DNA of 64,000 nt, from contig BLAL01000246.1 of the NCBI GenBank assembly GCA_015698045.1, positions 434,001-498,000 of the forward strand. Direction: 5' to 3'. How positions within the stretch are numbered: the first letter of the stretch is position 1; each line of letters starts with the position of its first letter. The translations under genes and the position numbers were made by a program. The notes below the pieces were generated by a model. That model was given only the letters and a program-made list of their open reading frames with translations. It ran no database searches and was not told the origin of the DNA. Shown here one piece after another: positions 1 to 12,279 of this stretch. The DNA is from Rhizophagus clarus (lineage: Eukaryota; Glomeromycota; Glomeromycetes; Glomerales; Glomeraceae).

Positions 1-760
1 CAGAAGCTAATATTGAAGGCCACTATGTGTTTTTAATTAAAACTAATAATGCTAAGAATGAAAATTACACTTTTCGCTAATGAAGTTTATCAAAATCGGT
101 AGCTATACATTTCGTTTCTGATTGAGGGTGAAAATCGGTACGTGTTTGTTGCAATGCATCTAATTCTACAAAATTTGAATAGGGCGTACATTAATAATCA
201 TCAACGCAACCTTATAAATGGCACGATTACTTGCTGCTTAAGACTTCATTAGTTTGTCGTTGAAGCATCCGTTACTAGATAGTAACAACACACCTCATCA
301 TCAATCTTCAAGTTCGTCAAAATCAGTTTCTGATTGATGAAAGCAGAAGCTAATATTGAAGGCCACCATGTGTTTTTAATTAAAACTAATAATGCTAAGA
401 ATGAAAATTACACTTTTCGCTAATGAAGTTCATCAAAATCGGTAGCTATACATTTCGTTTCTGATTGAGGGTGAAAATCAGTACGTGTTTGTTGCAATAC
501 ATCTAATTCTACAAAATTTGAATAGGGCGTACATTAATCAATCATCAACGCAACCGCTCAAATGCCATGATTACCTAAGACTTCACTGCTAATGAAGGTA
601 ACAATTAGTCTCGTTTTGCTTGTCTTTGAAGCATCCGTTACCAGATAGTAACAACACATCTCATCAATTTTCAAAGTCGTCAAAAATCAGTTTCCGATTG
701 ATGAAAGAAACTAATATTGAAGGCCATCATGTTTTTTAATCATTAAAACTAAGTGCTAAG
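1..760. repeat. Degenerate tandem repeat, unit about 343-361 bp, two copies plus a partial third
   Basis: The block starting at 1 (CAGAAGCTAATATTGAAGG) recurs at 344 with few changes, and a shorter, more diverged version begins near 707. Shared landmarks are GGCCAC(T/C)ATGTGTTTTTAA, the GGGTGAAAATC segment and AATAGGGCGTACATTAAT. The first copy may start outside the window. No reading frame persists through the unit. I see no terminal repeats or splice signals, so this is probably a local satellite-like duplication. Confidence 0.8.
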
Positions 761-1085
761 AATGTTTAGGTCAAAAATTTTACTTGCTACTAATGAAGTC
801 AGTAGTTTCTATTGCTGAATAGAGATGCGATCCAGATGAGATTTTACGATCTGTGATCTGATTTAGATCGATCTGGATTCATCCGACAGATTCTGGATCA
901 ATCCAGAATTTTTTTTACAAAAAATAAAATATTTGGATCAGGTCATCAAATTCATAACCTGAACTCAGGTCATGTTAGTGTTAGTTGGCTACCTGACCCA
1001 ACTGTTGATCCAACGTATATTTGGGTCAAACAAATATAAAAAAAACACCAAATTATGTAGTTCTGGCATTTTTTTTCAATCTTTC

Positions 1086-1893
1086 ATAACGATTTTCTTA
1101 ATCGTTTTTAATAATAAAAATAATAAAAAAAATGATTTTTCTTAATCGTTTTTATAATAAAAATAATAAAAAAAAATGATTTTTCTTAATCGTTTTTAAT
1201 AATAAAAATAATAAAAAAAAACGATTTTTCTTAATCGTTTTTAATAATAAAAATAATAAAAAAAATGATTTTTCTTAATCGTTTTTAATAATAAAAATAA
1301 TAAAAAAAACGATTTTTCTTAATCATTTTTAAAATAAAAATAATAAAAAAAATGATTTTCTTAATCGTTTTTAATAACAAAAATAATAAAAAAATGATTT
1401 TCTTAATTGTTTTAATAATAAAGTAATAAAAAAAATGATTTTTCCTAATCGTTTTTAATAAAAATATTAAAAAAAAATGATTTTCTTAATCGTTTTTAAT
1501 AATAAAGTAATAAAAAAAAATGATTTTTCTTAATCATTTTTAATAATAAAGTAATAAAAAAAAATGATTTTTCTTAATCGTTTTTAATAAAAATATTAAA
1601 AAAAATGATTTTCTTAATCGTTTTTAATAATAAAGTAATAAAAAAACGATTTTTCTTAATCGTTTTTAATAAAAATATTAAAAAAAAATGATTTTTCTTG
1701 ATCATTTTTAATAAAAATATTAAAAAAAAATGATTTTTCTTGATCGTTTTTAATAAAAATATTAAAAAAAAATGATTTTTCTTAATCGTTTTTAATAATA
1801 AAGTAATAAAAAAAATGATTTTTCTTAATCGTTTTTAATAATATTAAAAAAAAATGATTTTCTTAATCGTTTTTAATAATCGTTTTTAATAAT
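1086..1893. repeat. Palindromic tandem array inside the hAT-like element
   Basis: About 18 units of roughly 40-47 bp. Each contains AAAACGATT-TTTCTT-AATCGTTTT or an A/G variant, a perfect 9-bp stem with a 6-nt loop, followed by an AATAATAAAAATAATAAAA spacer. Many copies have CGATT changed to TGATT, which weakens the hairpin and is a C-to-T type change. No coding potential. A transcript would be a string of short stem-loops. Confidence 0.85.
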
Positions 1894-1904
1894 GAAAAAA
1901 TTGT

Positions 1905-2085
1905 TAAAGCCGGAACTGTAGTTTCAGCGTTTTTTAATCAACATTACATATAAAACGCAGGAACTGTGAGTTTCGGCATTTTTTTTTATTTTTACATGTA
2001 TATATGCGCTGGAACTAATAGTTTCAGCGTTTTTTTTTTATTTTTACATGTAAATGCGTCAGAACCATTGGTTCTGGCATTTTTA
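1905..2085. repeat. Short tandem hairpin repeat, unit about 65-70 bp
   Basis: Four spaced units with stems such as GCCGGAACTGTAGTTTCAGC, AACGCAGGAACTGTGAGTTTCGGC, GCGCTGGAACTAATAGTTTCAGCG and GCGTCAGAACCATTGGTTCTGGC, each followed by a T run and TTTACATG. It lies downstream of the AATCGTTTT array within the same hAT-like element. The stem sequence differs but the design (hairpin, T run, spacer) is the same. Confidence 0.7.
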
Positions 2086-2436
2086 TGCTGAAATTAACAA
2101 TTTTTAGGCGTTTTTTTATATATAAAATTGCAAAAAAAACACTGAAACTGATAATTAAATGTAAAAAATGTTTCGGCGTTTTTTTATATATTAAATATAC
2201 CAGTTTTTTTTTATTTCAAAAATTAATTTTTTCAATCTGTTTTAATAAAGAAATAAATTTTTTTCAATTTGTTTTTCAATTTTTTAAAATTTTTTATTAA
2301 AAATTAATTTTTATAAATAAACCAGATTATACGGATTATCCGTAATCTATCCGGATCAATCCAAATTCACGCTGAATCGGATGGATGGGTGGATTATCTG
2401 AATCCTCGGATCACGGATCGCATCTCTATTGCTGAA

Positions 2437-3462
2437 AATAAAATAAAAATTGGGAATAAATCTTAAGAACGAAAACAATTAAATATAATTTTGAATAGCT
2501 GAATAACTGACCAATGAAGGAGTTTTGTATACTACAAGGTATTTTGCAGATTTGATTAAAAGTGGTTTATTCAGAGGTTGTTTACAGTAAACTGTGAACT
2601 GTGAAATTCAGCTTTATTAATGATGTGACTTGTGCATTACCTTGGTTTACGCCTTCGACTTGATATTTCACACGTCAAATAACAAAAAAAATAAGCAAAA
2701 TAAAACGCGCTAAAATGAATGCCCAAAAGCCAAAAAGAACGCTGATTACCATCTTTCAGTCTATATATCAGTCAGAAACTTTTGTAAACAAAAAAATGTG
2801 CTTATTTCCATATTAGGGGTCATCTAAAGCGTGGTAGTTTGTCCGATTTATAAAGATTTTTGGCCCGCATTACGACATTAAGAAATTACTTTTGTGGCAA
2901 ATAATTGCGTGATAAATAGGATTTTATTAACAGAAAAAGTAAGAAGAGAGGCGTGACACTGGTGACAAATATTTTACTTAATCACGTGATTTGCTGCATA
3001 AATTCATATATCATTACCTTTACGCGGGCTATTGGCTGTCCTGTTATTGGACTGATACCTTTGACATCAATAGTTATACGTTTCTTTATAGGTTTGTTGT
3101 GGTGGCTGTAGGTCATAGCTCTACAGTATTAACATACTCGGCTGATGGTCTCTTTCTTCAGAGGGATTTTACATTTTGGATTTAATAGATTAGTTTCTTA
3201 GTTTAGATTTCTTTTTTTTATTTGATTATTTATGTAACGATTAATCACAACAATTAAATAAATAAATTAGATTAAATAAGAAAAAACAAAAACAAATAAA
3301 TATAAAATGTCACAAATTTATATATAGATTTATTTATTTATTTATTTATTTATATTGTGGTTCTATAAAATGTCTCTGAATTAACAAGATTTATTTATTT
3401 ATATATTTGCTGATCGCTTTTGTAGTCAGTTTCTTCAATGGGTCATCGTAACCCAATTTGGT
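2437..3462. other. No gene seen; AT-rich intergenic DNA
   Basis: Flank of the hAT-like element running into the family A relic. A TTTA-type microsatellite occupies about 3328-3355. Short open stretches here (for example 2991-3185) lack splice context or any protein similarity I recognise. Confidence 0.6.
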
Positions 3463-4413
3463 CTATTTTGGCGCATCCGATGGTGCTGCTTCTTCAACAT
3501 ATTTGCTAGGCCTATACACCGTTCTCATTTTTTAATACCACTTTTTGTATTTTTGTTTACATAATATAAAAATCAGCGCAACTTTTTGTTTTTTTAAAAA
3601 AATTAATTATCAATATGCTAAATTTATGTAAAATATTTCAATAAATTCACTTACTGTGCTCGACCGCCACCTCAGGTTACGTACAATAATTTTATTTTTC
3701 TCATCAACTTCATCTTCTGATGAAAATTCAGGACTGTGATAGCCATTATCTCTGACGATTGGTAATAGTTCTTCATCCTTGAACTGTTTGATCAACGGAT
3801 CTTTGAGGTTCTTTAATTTAGCTATTGTCTTTAACCTCCTTCTCTTTTTCTATTTATAAAACTCGTAAATAAATAACAATTACCTGTAAACCAGTAAAAT
3901 ATAACAAATATTTATCTCTAATCATCGTGAATTTGAATGCTTCTGTCTCGCCACCCTCTTTCTTTCATCTTGTGGCTTCTCTTTATTGCGGAGAATGTCT
4001 CTCTAGTGTTGGTGCCTTTGGTGCATCATCTCATACACGACACATTCTGCTATAAGATAGGTGTATAGATCGAGAGTTTTCATTAAGTTCAGAATAATCA
4101 TTTTTACTACGAGGTCTTTTTGTGATTCGAAAGTCTTCTCTATGTCGAGTTGAGATTCCTGTGGTAACCTTGCTAGATTCCAAAACAAATCTCGCTAAAA
4201 ATAGTATTATTATCAGTAAACTTATAAGTAAAATACAGTGAGAGTTTTTATTTACCCGCAACGCATCTCTCATATCTTTGTGCAATTTGGACATATGTAG
4301 ATATTTTTTGAAAGGATTTGGCCATTGTTCTTCCGAGTTATCTTTTGGTTTAAAATTAGAACCAGAATCAGAATCAGAACCATCATGGACTCGAGTGCCC
4401 CTTTGGTTTAATT
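3463..4413 (-). pseudogene. Family A copy 1: decayed multi-exon gene of unknown function
   Basis: Four exon segments can be joined. Segment 1 (4413-4256) is acidic and Ser-rich, then runs into FKKYLHMSKLHKDMRDALR; its donor GTAAAT at 4255 and acceptor TTTTAG at 4195 join in frame to segment 2 (RDLFWNLARLPQESQLDIEK..., 4194-4003), which ends in a TAG followed by more open frame. A shifted stretch (GGETEAFKFTMIRDKYLLYF, ending 3884) and segment 3 (3849-3655: LIKQF...YHSPE...LRWRSST) follow; segment 3 ends at a canonical GTAAGT at 3654. A last segment (RTVYRPSKYVEEAAPSDAPK, 3521-3463) ends in TAG. The 34-nt gap at 3883-3850 is too short to be a normal intron, so decay there is likely. It pairs with the copy at 27485-32748, which shares LIKQF, YHSPE and WRSS plus the same following donor. 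I recognise no named domain. The 5' end is unresolved. Confidence 0.6.
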
Positions 4414-4439
4414 CTATCAATTGTGTAGTTAATTAATTA

Positions 4440-5288
4440 ACATAGACAGCGAATCAGGTTGTGCAGGGTACAATAAGCTAAATTACACGATATACCCTAT
4501 AATGTACCTTATTCTGATTCTGATTCCAAATTTGTGATTCCCAGTTTATACATTTCTAATTAAATGTTACTGTACTTTTGTATAAAATTTATAAATTTAT
4601 AAATATATGTTAGTTCTGTCATTCTTATTTTTATGATATCTATTTGGCAAGTTATGTTGAAAAAAAAATTAAGTTATGTATCGGTTAAGCATCAAGGTTC
4701 TACCTGAGGCTTCTGAACTCAAAATTCTGGAAGAGCTATTTCCGTTAGGAAGCTTTGCTAGTAGACTTCTGCAATAGGCCCGGAAGCCTCTGAGTTTTTA
4801 CATCGAAAGACTTCTAAACGACAGAATTTTACTTTACTACTTACTCAAAAGAACTGAAATTTTGGACTAAAAAAGAGATAAAATATTATTCAATAAAATA
4901 AAGACTTAAGTCTATAAGCACGTCATTTCACGTTGCAGCATAATTTAACAAAAATTTAATCACATGACTTTAGCAATTTTGATACAGACTACGTGGTAAT
5001 TTTCTGGTTCTGCCATAGTATAGCCTGATTAGTATTAATTTTTATTGATACCCCGTAAAACTTCCTATCAATCACATGCTATTTAGCAATAATAGTCTAT
5101 TCTGACGAGATTATATATACCAAATAAATCGAAGTAGTCGATTAGTATATATTAAACCAGATTTGTACATATTAAAAGCATTTGAGCTAAACGCGTCTAT
5201 CTCGGCATTTTAAATTAAACGCGTCTATCTTGGCATTTTATAAATAAAGATTAGATTTTAAATGTTATACTTTTTTTATTAAACGCTT
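4440..5288. other. No gene seen; short direct repeat near the end
   Basis: AT-rich. The segment AAACGCGTCTATCTCGGCATTTTA (near 5189-5212) is repeated almost exactly about 28 bp later, just upstream of the transposase relic. A weak inverted repeat (GAGGCTTCTG near 4710 and CGGAAGCCTC near 4790) could be an old small MITE, but no target duplication is visible. A short possible coding stretch (MYKLGITNLESESE on the minus strand near 4510-4550) may be an upstream exon of family A copy 1. Confidence 0.4.
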
Positions 5289-8200
5289 TTGAACCAAAGA
5301 ATAAAAATACGCATCATGTTTACAAAAATTAGAAACACAGTACCCTGTGATTGTAAAAAATGTGATGGTAAACAAGTTGAAGAACGAACCAAAAAAAGTC
5401 ATATGGAACTAGAGCAACGTCTAGCATATAGTGTTTCTGGCTTTGTCTCTTCTTTACCTGGAAATAAATTCAATAATCAAGCACATACCGCTCTGGAAAT
5501 CGATCATCATGGTCTGATTGCAGAAAGATTATCAAGTTCAAAAAAAAGGACAGAACAAGGGTCAATTCCATTTGACAGCAATTATAGATCTGATTCTGCC
5601 ATTTTTGTCCTCCCAAAAAGACGGAGACAAGACCAGTTTCAAGAACCAGAAGTCAATCAGCATGAAAATTTAGGAAATAATTAAAACAATAGATCAATTG
5701 ACGATGATATGGTTTTGAATGACCATAAAACTCTGGTTGAACAATTCGTTGCATCTGAAAATGGTTTAGAATTTGAATATCTCGATACAAATGTCAATTT
5801 TACAGATTCTTAGATATTAATATGGATATTCAAGTATCAAGCAAGATTTCGCTTGTCAGACGTTGCAATAGATTCTTTGATTAAGTTTTTTCAGCAAACA
5901 TTAATGGATGCTGATCAGACGAGATTCAAGGATTTTCCATCTTCTTTGCATAGTGCGAGTAATCTGTTACAGATCGACAACCAATCAAAAACTTATGCAG
6001 TATGTCCTAGCTATAATACCTTATATAATATAGCTGATGTTGTTGCGAAAGAAAAATTCAAATGTACACATATAGAATTTCCAATGAAATCAAAAGGAAA
6101 ACCCTGTTGAACAGAATTGGCCAAGCAAGTACCTTTTACTATTGAGAACAAAAGACGTCTAAAATTGTTATTTCCATTGCCGAATTTAAAAATACAAATA
6201 AACAGTTTGTATTAGTGAACAGAATTCAGGCAACAACTACAAAAATGAACCAACCGGGATGTCAACAATAAAATATTAGCAGATATTTATGATGGTAAAA
6301 TCTGGAAAAATTTTTCAGACACCTTAGGCGCCCCATACTTTACACCAGAAGCTGCAGATTCCCACTTGGGAATTATAATCAATCTCGATTGGTTTCAACC
6401 TTTCGAATTATCTGTGTACAGTTGTAAGGCGATTTATGGAGTTATTTGTAACTTATCACGTGAAATTAGATTCAAAAAAGAAAATATGTTAACACTTGGT
6501 CTACTACCAGGGTCAAATGAGGTTAAGTTACACAAAATTAACCATTATCTCTCCCCGATTGTTGATGAGTTATTAGAGTTCTGGGATGGGATTGAGATTC
6601 CCGCTGCTGGAAAAAATATCAGAGTGGCATTAATATGCTGTTCGAATGACATTCCTGCAGCGAGAAAACTCTGTGGACATGTATCAGCATTAGTGAGCTG
6701 TCATAAGTGTTATAAAGCAGCAGGCTTAAGTGGAAATAAGTTAAATTTTGGTGGCTTTGATGATATGGACAACTGGTTTGTAGAAAGAGATTTGGAGGAA
6801 CATTGACGGAATGCTGAGGATTGGAGGTTATGTAAATCTGAAGAAGAAAGAAAACGTCATGTAAGTTTGACCCATGTTAGATGGACTGAACTACTTCGAT
6901 TGCCGTATTTTAATCTGATAAGGCACCTTATCATAGATCTGATGCACTGCTTGTTCCTCGGAATAGCCCATTGGATAATCAAAAAATTATGGATTGATGG
7001 CAATAAGATTACAAAGCATGATCTAGAAAAAATGGAAGAGCGAGCAAAAAACATTAAAACACCTACGGATTTGGGGCGCATTCTAAACAAAATTGCAACC
7101 AGAGAAGGATTTTCTGGTTTCACAGCCGACCAATGGAAAACATTTATTTTAATTTATGCTATCCCATTAATGTGGGATTTGCTCGCTTCACCTGATCGAA
7201 AAATTTTGGGAAATTTTGTTAGGGCTTGCTCTCTGCTGGTTTGTCGAATTATTGACTATAACATATTGAACGAAGCTCATGAACATTTGCTCAAGGTTGC
7301 AATGTTAATTGAGGAAAACTATGGACTGGAAAAGATCACCCAAATCTCCACTTGTGTTTTCATATTGCCAATTGTTGCTGGGATTATGGACCACTATATT
7401 CTTTCTGGTATTTTTCTTTTGAAAGAATAAATGGAATTCTAGGTAATATTATTATGCAGACTTTTTTTATTTATTATTTAACTAATAAAGCTTAAACTAA
7501 TAATTTGTTAAACACTATACCGATAGGTTCTTTTCCTAATAGTCACCGTCAAATTGAATCTGAACTTCTGCGAATCATCATGCGGCATTGGAGACTTGAT
7601 GGTCTTGTGTCATCTTAATCAAATAATATTAAGCTTGCTGAAGCTTTAAAGTAATACAACCACGGGCAACTTCTGGAAGTTTAGCAGACTACGACAATTT
7701 TGAATTTTCTGAGTTGTGGCAATTTAGAAAAATTTTTTTTCAAGAAGTTGATAATACGGTTATTGGTGATGAACCATTTCCTGGAGAAATGCTTACACCA
7801 TGTAGAATTCGAATTACTTTACCTGATAACGTTTATCGAATCTAACTTATTATTATAATGATGCTTATGGTTTGCAATTTGCAACAATTGCTGAATTGAC
7901 ATCAACCAGTTCAGATTCAATTATTGTACTGAATATGATTGATCAATTTGCCTGTGTTAGAATTTCAGCAGAAATTTTTGGATCAGCAATGGCACCCCAA
8001 TACTTGAAAAATGCAAACGTTTTGGCAAAATTTATTCAGGACAATGAAACGACTGATTTATTTCCCGGCCAGGTGCAATATTATTTTGAACATACAATGA
8101 GGATTTCGGGCAAACTTAAAACACATCGATTAGCATTTATTAAATGGTATAAACCAGCACCAAACCAGCAAATCTAATTTTACACAAAAATTGATGATGA

Positions 8201-8374
8201 AAAAAGCTCAAATATTGAACTTTGGCGAAATGAATTCTATAATGTTGAACGAGATTGTGTAATTCCAGTTTATTATTTGTATAGCCGATTTGTATCTAGT
8301 GAGTTTGTAATTGGTAAAAAGAATCCTATCACATATAATGCTGTAATTCCAATAAATCGGCAGTTTCATTTGTG
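5289..8374 (+). pseudogene. tnp2-family (CACTA/Plavaka-type) transposase, degenerate
   Basis: Pieces read in order: an N-terminal Cys-containing segment (CDCKKCDGK...RTKKSH, start most likely ATG 5316; to 5684); a middle segment with a tnp2-like opening (5853-6110); the core (about 6290-6806) with DGKIWKNF, INLDWFQPF, LGLLPG, a P.VDELLEFW.G motif, CSNDIPAARKLCG and C..C; then 6867-7430 (RLPYF...LMHCLFLGIAHW, conserved in tnp2 proteins). Farther on, SPLIT remnants at about 7520-7620 and 7690-7845, and a C-terminal part 7872-8374 ending RDCVIPVYYLYSRFV...NAVIPINRQFHL. Intact relatives encode roughly 900-1000 residues that cut and paste DNA in the nucleus. Candidate catalytic Asp residues sit in NLDWF and SNDIP. 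At least six stops or frame changes show it is dead. No terminal repeats or target duplication could be assigned. Confidence 0.85.
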
Positions 8375-8641
8375 AGAATTTTCATTTATATAAACAGTAT
8401 TATTTATTGTGTAATGAAAATAAAAATTTCAAATATGCAAATTCACTTCAATATTGATAATTATTATATTATAATAGGGTCATCAATCGGTTATATGATT
8501 GATTGGTTTTACATAAATTATGTCAGACAGTTTTTCATTATAATTAATAATTTTTTATTTACTGCCCTCAATTTTGGCCTTTCATAATTACTGTATAATA
8601 TACTACTAAATGCTAATTACAAATATAAGAAAAAATTATTT

Positions 8642-9046
8642 TCATTTTAATTCGCAAAATTTATCTTCATCCGCCACTTCACTTTTTACCTTGTCTATCT
8701 TAATAGAGCAAGCTAACGCTAAAGCCTTACTAAATTTTGACTTATCATAATATTTTGGTTGAGTTGGCTGTAGAGGACCATCGGTAACTTGTCTGTTTAA
8801 TAAAGTTATCTGACTCTCCATCACTTCAATCTTCTGTTGCTGGAAATCGTTTGCTTCTTTTTGAATTTTAATAAGTTCAATCAACCTGTTATTGTAATCT
8901 TCTAGCGGGTTGATTTTATTTTGAGTTTCTATATTCCGAACTGTCGTATAATTTGTCATTTGTTTTAGACAATCATTTTCTTGTTTTAGCCGTTCATTAC
9001 TTTGAACGATGTATTTAAAGCTATTGTTTTTATGCTTGCGGCCCAT
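8642..9046 (-). CDS. Small coiled-coil protein of unknown function (134 aa)
   Basis: Single open exon. I chose ATG at 9046 (MGRKHKNNSFKYIVQSNERL) because the 29 upstream residues are hydrophobic and unlike the rest, while MGR-K starts occur in other genes of the window (family B copy 1 begins MGRPK). The product is hydrophilic, with heptad-like Leu/Ile spacing over residues 14-30 and 55-90 (RLIELIKIQKEANDFQQQKI) suggesting a coiled coil; it has no signal peptide or membrane segment. It is convergent with the transposase relic whose end lies about 270 bp away. I recognise no family. It could be a passenger ORF rather than a working gene. Confidence 0.45.
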   Translation of the reverse strand: MGRKHKNNSFKYIVQSNERLKQENDCLKQMTNYTTVRNIETQNKINPLEDYNNRLIELIKIQKEANDFQQQKIEVMESQITLLNRQVTDGPLQPTQPKYYDKSKFSKALALACSIKIDKVKSEVADEDKFCELK

Positions 9047-9169
9047 TATCGATCCTAAATATAAAGCAAAATTTACATAAAGTCGAATTTCATCACAATT
9101 ATTTATATTGTTATATAGCAAACTTACGGGCAAAGTAGAAAATAACGACAGAAATAAACGATAACTGGA

Positions 9170-9719
9170 AGGAAAAAAATGACAAAAATAAATGATAACC
9201 AGAAAGAAAAAACTGGATTATCTTATATAAAACGGTTACAACCAATCAAATTTGGGATACGCAAAACTTTTATTTGAATAATTTAAAATTGACATTTAAT
9301 TATTACTACCAATGTTCCTGTAGTGGATTGGTCTGTAGAATGGAGATCTTATCTACAGCCCTCGGTTTAATCCTCACTGTGAACATTTAGCTGACCGTGA
9401 GTTCTCTGGACCGGTCGGTTTAAATACCGTGAGTTCTCTGGACTGGCTTAAACCCAATATTTTTTTTGATTTGTTTTACAATATGCTGATTGATTTTATA
9501 TTGACAGTTTTATTATAGCTGATTTCATAAAATTATATTAGATTCGGTGCACTAATCCGAGTATAGCATTATAGTATTTATTTCATTTTGATCTCTACTG
9601 AGTTTTACTGAGTTACTCTTGGCAAGAAATATGTTCTGTACATTATGAAATCAGCTTTAATTTAATAAATGCAGGAATTTACACTCTAATTTCATTTTCT
9701 TGTTGTTCGGCTATGATAT
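9170..9719. other. No gene seen; 32-bp-spaced direct repeat
   Basis: CCGTGAGTTCTCTGGAC occurs twice (near 9395 and 9427), separated by GGTTTAAATA-type sequence. The surroundings have somewhat higher GC than the neighbourhood but no tRNA cloverleaf and no open frame. Function unknown. Confidence 0.4.
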
Positions 9720-10250
9720 CTGATAGTGCTTTGCAGAAACCATAAAATTTTAAACAATGCCGAATTGATGTTAAATCTATGCCGTAGTGATATCGTTTTG
9801 CAGATGATATCATTATAATATTAGGACGATATCATTTCAATGTTGATTTGATATATCAAAAAGTTATCATAGAGATATTTATTTAAAAAAATGTCAAATC
9901 GATATCACTTTGATATCATTAAATCAACAATAACTTTTTTTAAAAAAAAGTGAAAAAATATGATATTGATATGATATCAATTCAGTATCAGAAATATATC
10001 ATAACGATATTATTTTTTAAAATGTTAAATCGATCATATGTCGATATCACTAAAATAACAAATAAATATCATTATGATATCGGTTTAATATTGCTAAAAC
10101 AATTGACATAATATCGACATGATATCATTTCAATATTAACTCAATATAATAATGATATCGTAAAGATATCGTAATAATATTATTTCGGTATTTTTTCCAA
10201 ACTTTGTAATGTCAATTGAATAGATATAAATATAATCAAAAAAAAATTTC
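9720..10250. repeat. GATATC-rich palindromic repeat block
   Basis: Dozens of GATATC / ATGATATCAT-type palindromes in an otherwise A/T background, interspersed with short conserved stretches such as AAAAAAAGTGAAAAAATATGATAT and TATATCAAAA. The same block type, with the same spacer phrases, recurs at 43381-44440. No coding potential and no terminal repeats found. Satellite-like. Confidence 0.75.
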
Positions 10251-10660
10251 AAAATGTCGATTTGATATTTGGTACACCGTTCTACCTATATTTATTAAAT
10301 ATTTGACTTTTATTGTATTACATTCATATTTAATTTCGCAAAGCAATTTCACTAAAATACAAATAGGTGTTCAATAAAAAAAAAATTTTATTAAAATTTA
10401 ATGAAAATTTCGTCATTAAAGACCATTTTCTATAAAAAATACAAGCTTTTTAGAATCCAAGAGGCCTGAAATAGGACTCCGAAATATATATGTAAAGGTG
10501 GGGTGCAGGATTGCGTCACTATCATAGAAACTTTTTATGATGTTAGATTTTGATTTGCGTACAATCCATGAATTTTTTAACCGAAGTCAGATTATCAATT
10601 TGCATATTTTTAATAGATTTTTTTAAAAGTAAGGATTTTAGTTTGCGTATTTTTAATATA

Positions 10661-10817
10661 TGGGCGTGCGTCAGTAGAAAAGAGGAAATCAACTTTTTTT
10701 TCAAAATTTATTTTATTGGACCACTTTGCTGATCTTGGTCATGTGCACAAAATTAGCTTAATAACCAAAATTACAAAAAAAAAGTCGATTTCCCCCTTTT
10801 CTACTGACGCACGCTCA
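10661..10817. mobile_element. Small MITE with about 40-bp inverted termini
   Basis: Left end TGGGCGTGCGTCAGTAGAAA (10661) and right end ending TACTGACGCACGCTCA (10817) are reverse complements with one mismatch in the first 12 bp, and pairing continues through AAGAGGAAATC..ACTTTTTTT. The flanks are ATATAT repeats on both sides, so a TA (Tc1/mariner type) or AT-rich 3-4 bp duplication fits. About 157 bp, non-coding, able to fold into one long hairpin. Confidence 0.75.
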
Positions 10818-11039
10818 TATATTTATTTCGATATGATAAAAACATCAACTTAAATATGAAGGTAAATTCGATATTTAGTGTATTGCCAGTAACACATCAA
10901 ATCTGAATTTGATAATCAGAACATTTTTTTATTTTAAAAGGCTTTTACAAAAAAAAACAGAGAACCAAAAATTAAAGATTTAAGCCAACAACTGCTGAAT
11001 AATTCAATAAAGTTTAAGCCTTTAAACTCCAATTCTTGT

Positions 11040-12120
11040 AAGAAATTGAGAAGGCTACCTACATTTGATTTTTTTTTAGATTTCAGGTTCAACCAACCAA
11101 GTCAGAATAGTAAGTTTTGCAGCAGGTGTTGCGAAACTTTAAATTTCAATTATTTTTTTATACTTTTGGATAGAAACAGTTTCATTATTATGTTCTTTTT
11201 TTTTGTAGTTTCGGGAATGTTGAAATATATAGTAAATATGGTAAGCTTCACGAAACTGCTTTTTTTATTTTTATTTAATTAGAAATATTAATTTATGTTG
11301 CTTTTTTTTCTTTTTGTAGTTTCAGACTTTAGATTTAATGGAAAAGTGAAAACGGTAAGTTTTGCAACGCTTGTTGCAAAACTTTAATCTTTTTTTTAAT
11401 AATATAAATATATATAAACGTATATTTATGTTTCTTGTTATGTGTTTTTTTTTTAGATTTAAGACACTGAAATGTTGAAGATGGTAAGTTTCGCAATGGT
11501 GTTGCGAAACCTTAACTTTTTTTTTATTTTATTTAATTTGAAATGCCAACTAATGTTTCTTTAATCTTTTTTTTAAGGTTTGGATTTTCAGGTGTGAGCG
11601 GGAACTGAAGTTTCGCGAAACTTTGATTTCCTTCAATATTTTTAATGAGAAACGTATAATTACGTTTCTTATTATATTTTTTTCTGTAGATTCAGGTTCA
11701 GAATACTGAAATGCCAAAATGGTAACGCAATTTGATATATATATTTTTTTTTTGTTTTTATTTAATTTGAAACATGGCTAGGACTCTCCACTTCGAAGAG
11801 TAGAGGTCCTTAATTAAAGTTCTTTTTTATTTTCTTTTTTTAGGTTTGGGCTTTTGAGATGGATGAGAGTAATTACGAGAAAGGGGGAAGAAATAATTTA
11901 ATAATTTTGAAAAAGTAATTTTTGAGAAAAGAGAAAGAACAAATAAAGAGAAAATTTTTGCGCAGTAAAGAAAAAGATTTAATGGTGTGGAATAGTAGGC
12001 TTCGCAATGTCTGTTGCGAAATTTTGATTTTTTTTATTTCTATTTCATTAGAACGTTAACTAACGTTTCTTTTTACTTTCTTTTGTAGGTTTTGGACTTC
12101 TGGGTAAATTGGGAAAGCGA
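11040..12120 (+). repeat. Intron-microexon tandem array 1 (plus strand)
   Basis: About eight units of roughly 115-150 bp. A typical unit has a T-rich tract ending TAG (for example TTTTTTTTAG at 11079), a 25-40 nt segment, then GTAAGTTT, whose bases form the 5' arm of a hairpin such as AAGTTTTGCAGCAGGTGTTG..., followed by a GAAACGT..ACGTTTC hairpin and the next T tract. Donor-like GTAAGT/GTAAGC copies are near 11113, 11239, 11355 and 11484. The last unit is longer and purine-rich (11860-11995). No continuous protein results from joining the microexons. No terminal repeats were found for this block, so its carrier is unknown. Confidence 0.7.
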
Positions 12121-12279
12121 AAACAATTAATTTTAATTTATTCCCAATTGAATATGTAATAATTATTATATATGAGATAAGACAAATTAAATACATCTGT
12201 TAACACGTAATTAATAGATAAAAATGAATAATTAAATCTATTATAAATAAAATAAATAAATATCTCTAAGAATTCTTTT

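Larger units (their letters stand above)
820..2428. mobile_element. Non-autonomous hAT-like transposon (1.6 kb) with 8-bp target duplication
   Basis: The left end reads TAGAGATGCGATCC (820-833) and the right end reads GGATCGCATCTCTA (2415-2428), exact reverse complements over 14 bp. The flanks carry the 8-bp direct repeat TTGCTGAA (812-819 and 2429-2436). A terminus of the form YARNG and an 8-bp duplication are hallmarks of the hAT superfamily. Both subterminal regions are rich in short motifs such as TGGATCAATCCAGA, as expected for hAT transposase binding regions. There is no transposase ORF: the interior is palindromic tandem repeat. It is therefore a non-autonomous passenger. A 9-bp duplication with MULE affinity is a less likely reading. 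Confidence 0.85.

Noticed and set aside
820..2428. Assignment as a MULE with 9-bp duplication
   Set aside because: ATTGCTGAA would give 9 bp, but the 8-bp reading gives symmetric TAGAG...CTCTA ends and agrees with the second element at 48375-51118.
9300..9450. Possible tRNA (TCGGTTTAA-type loops, paired GTGAGTTCTCTGG)
   Set aside because: No cloverleaf, no acceptor stem and no GGTTCGANTCC-type arm could be folded.
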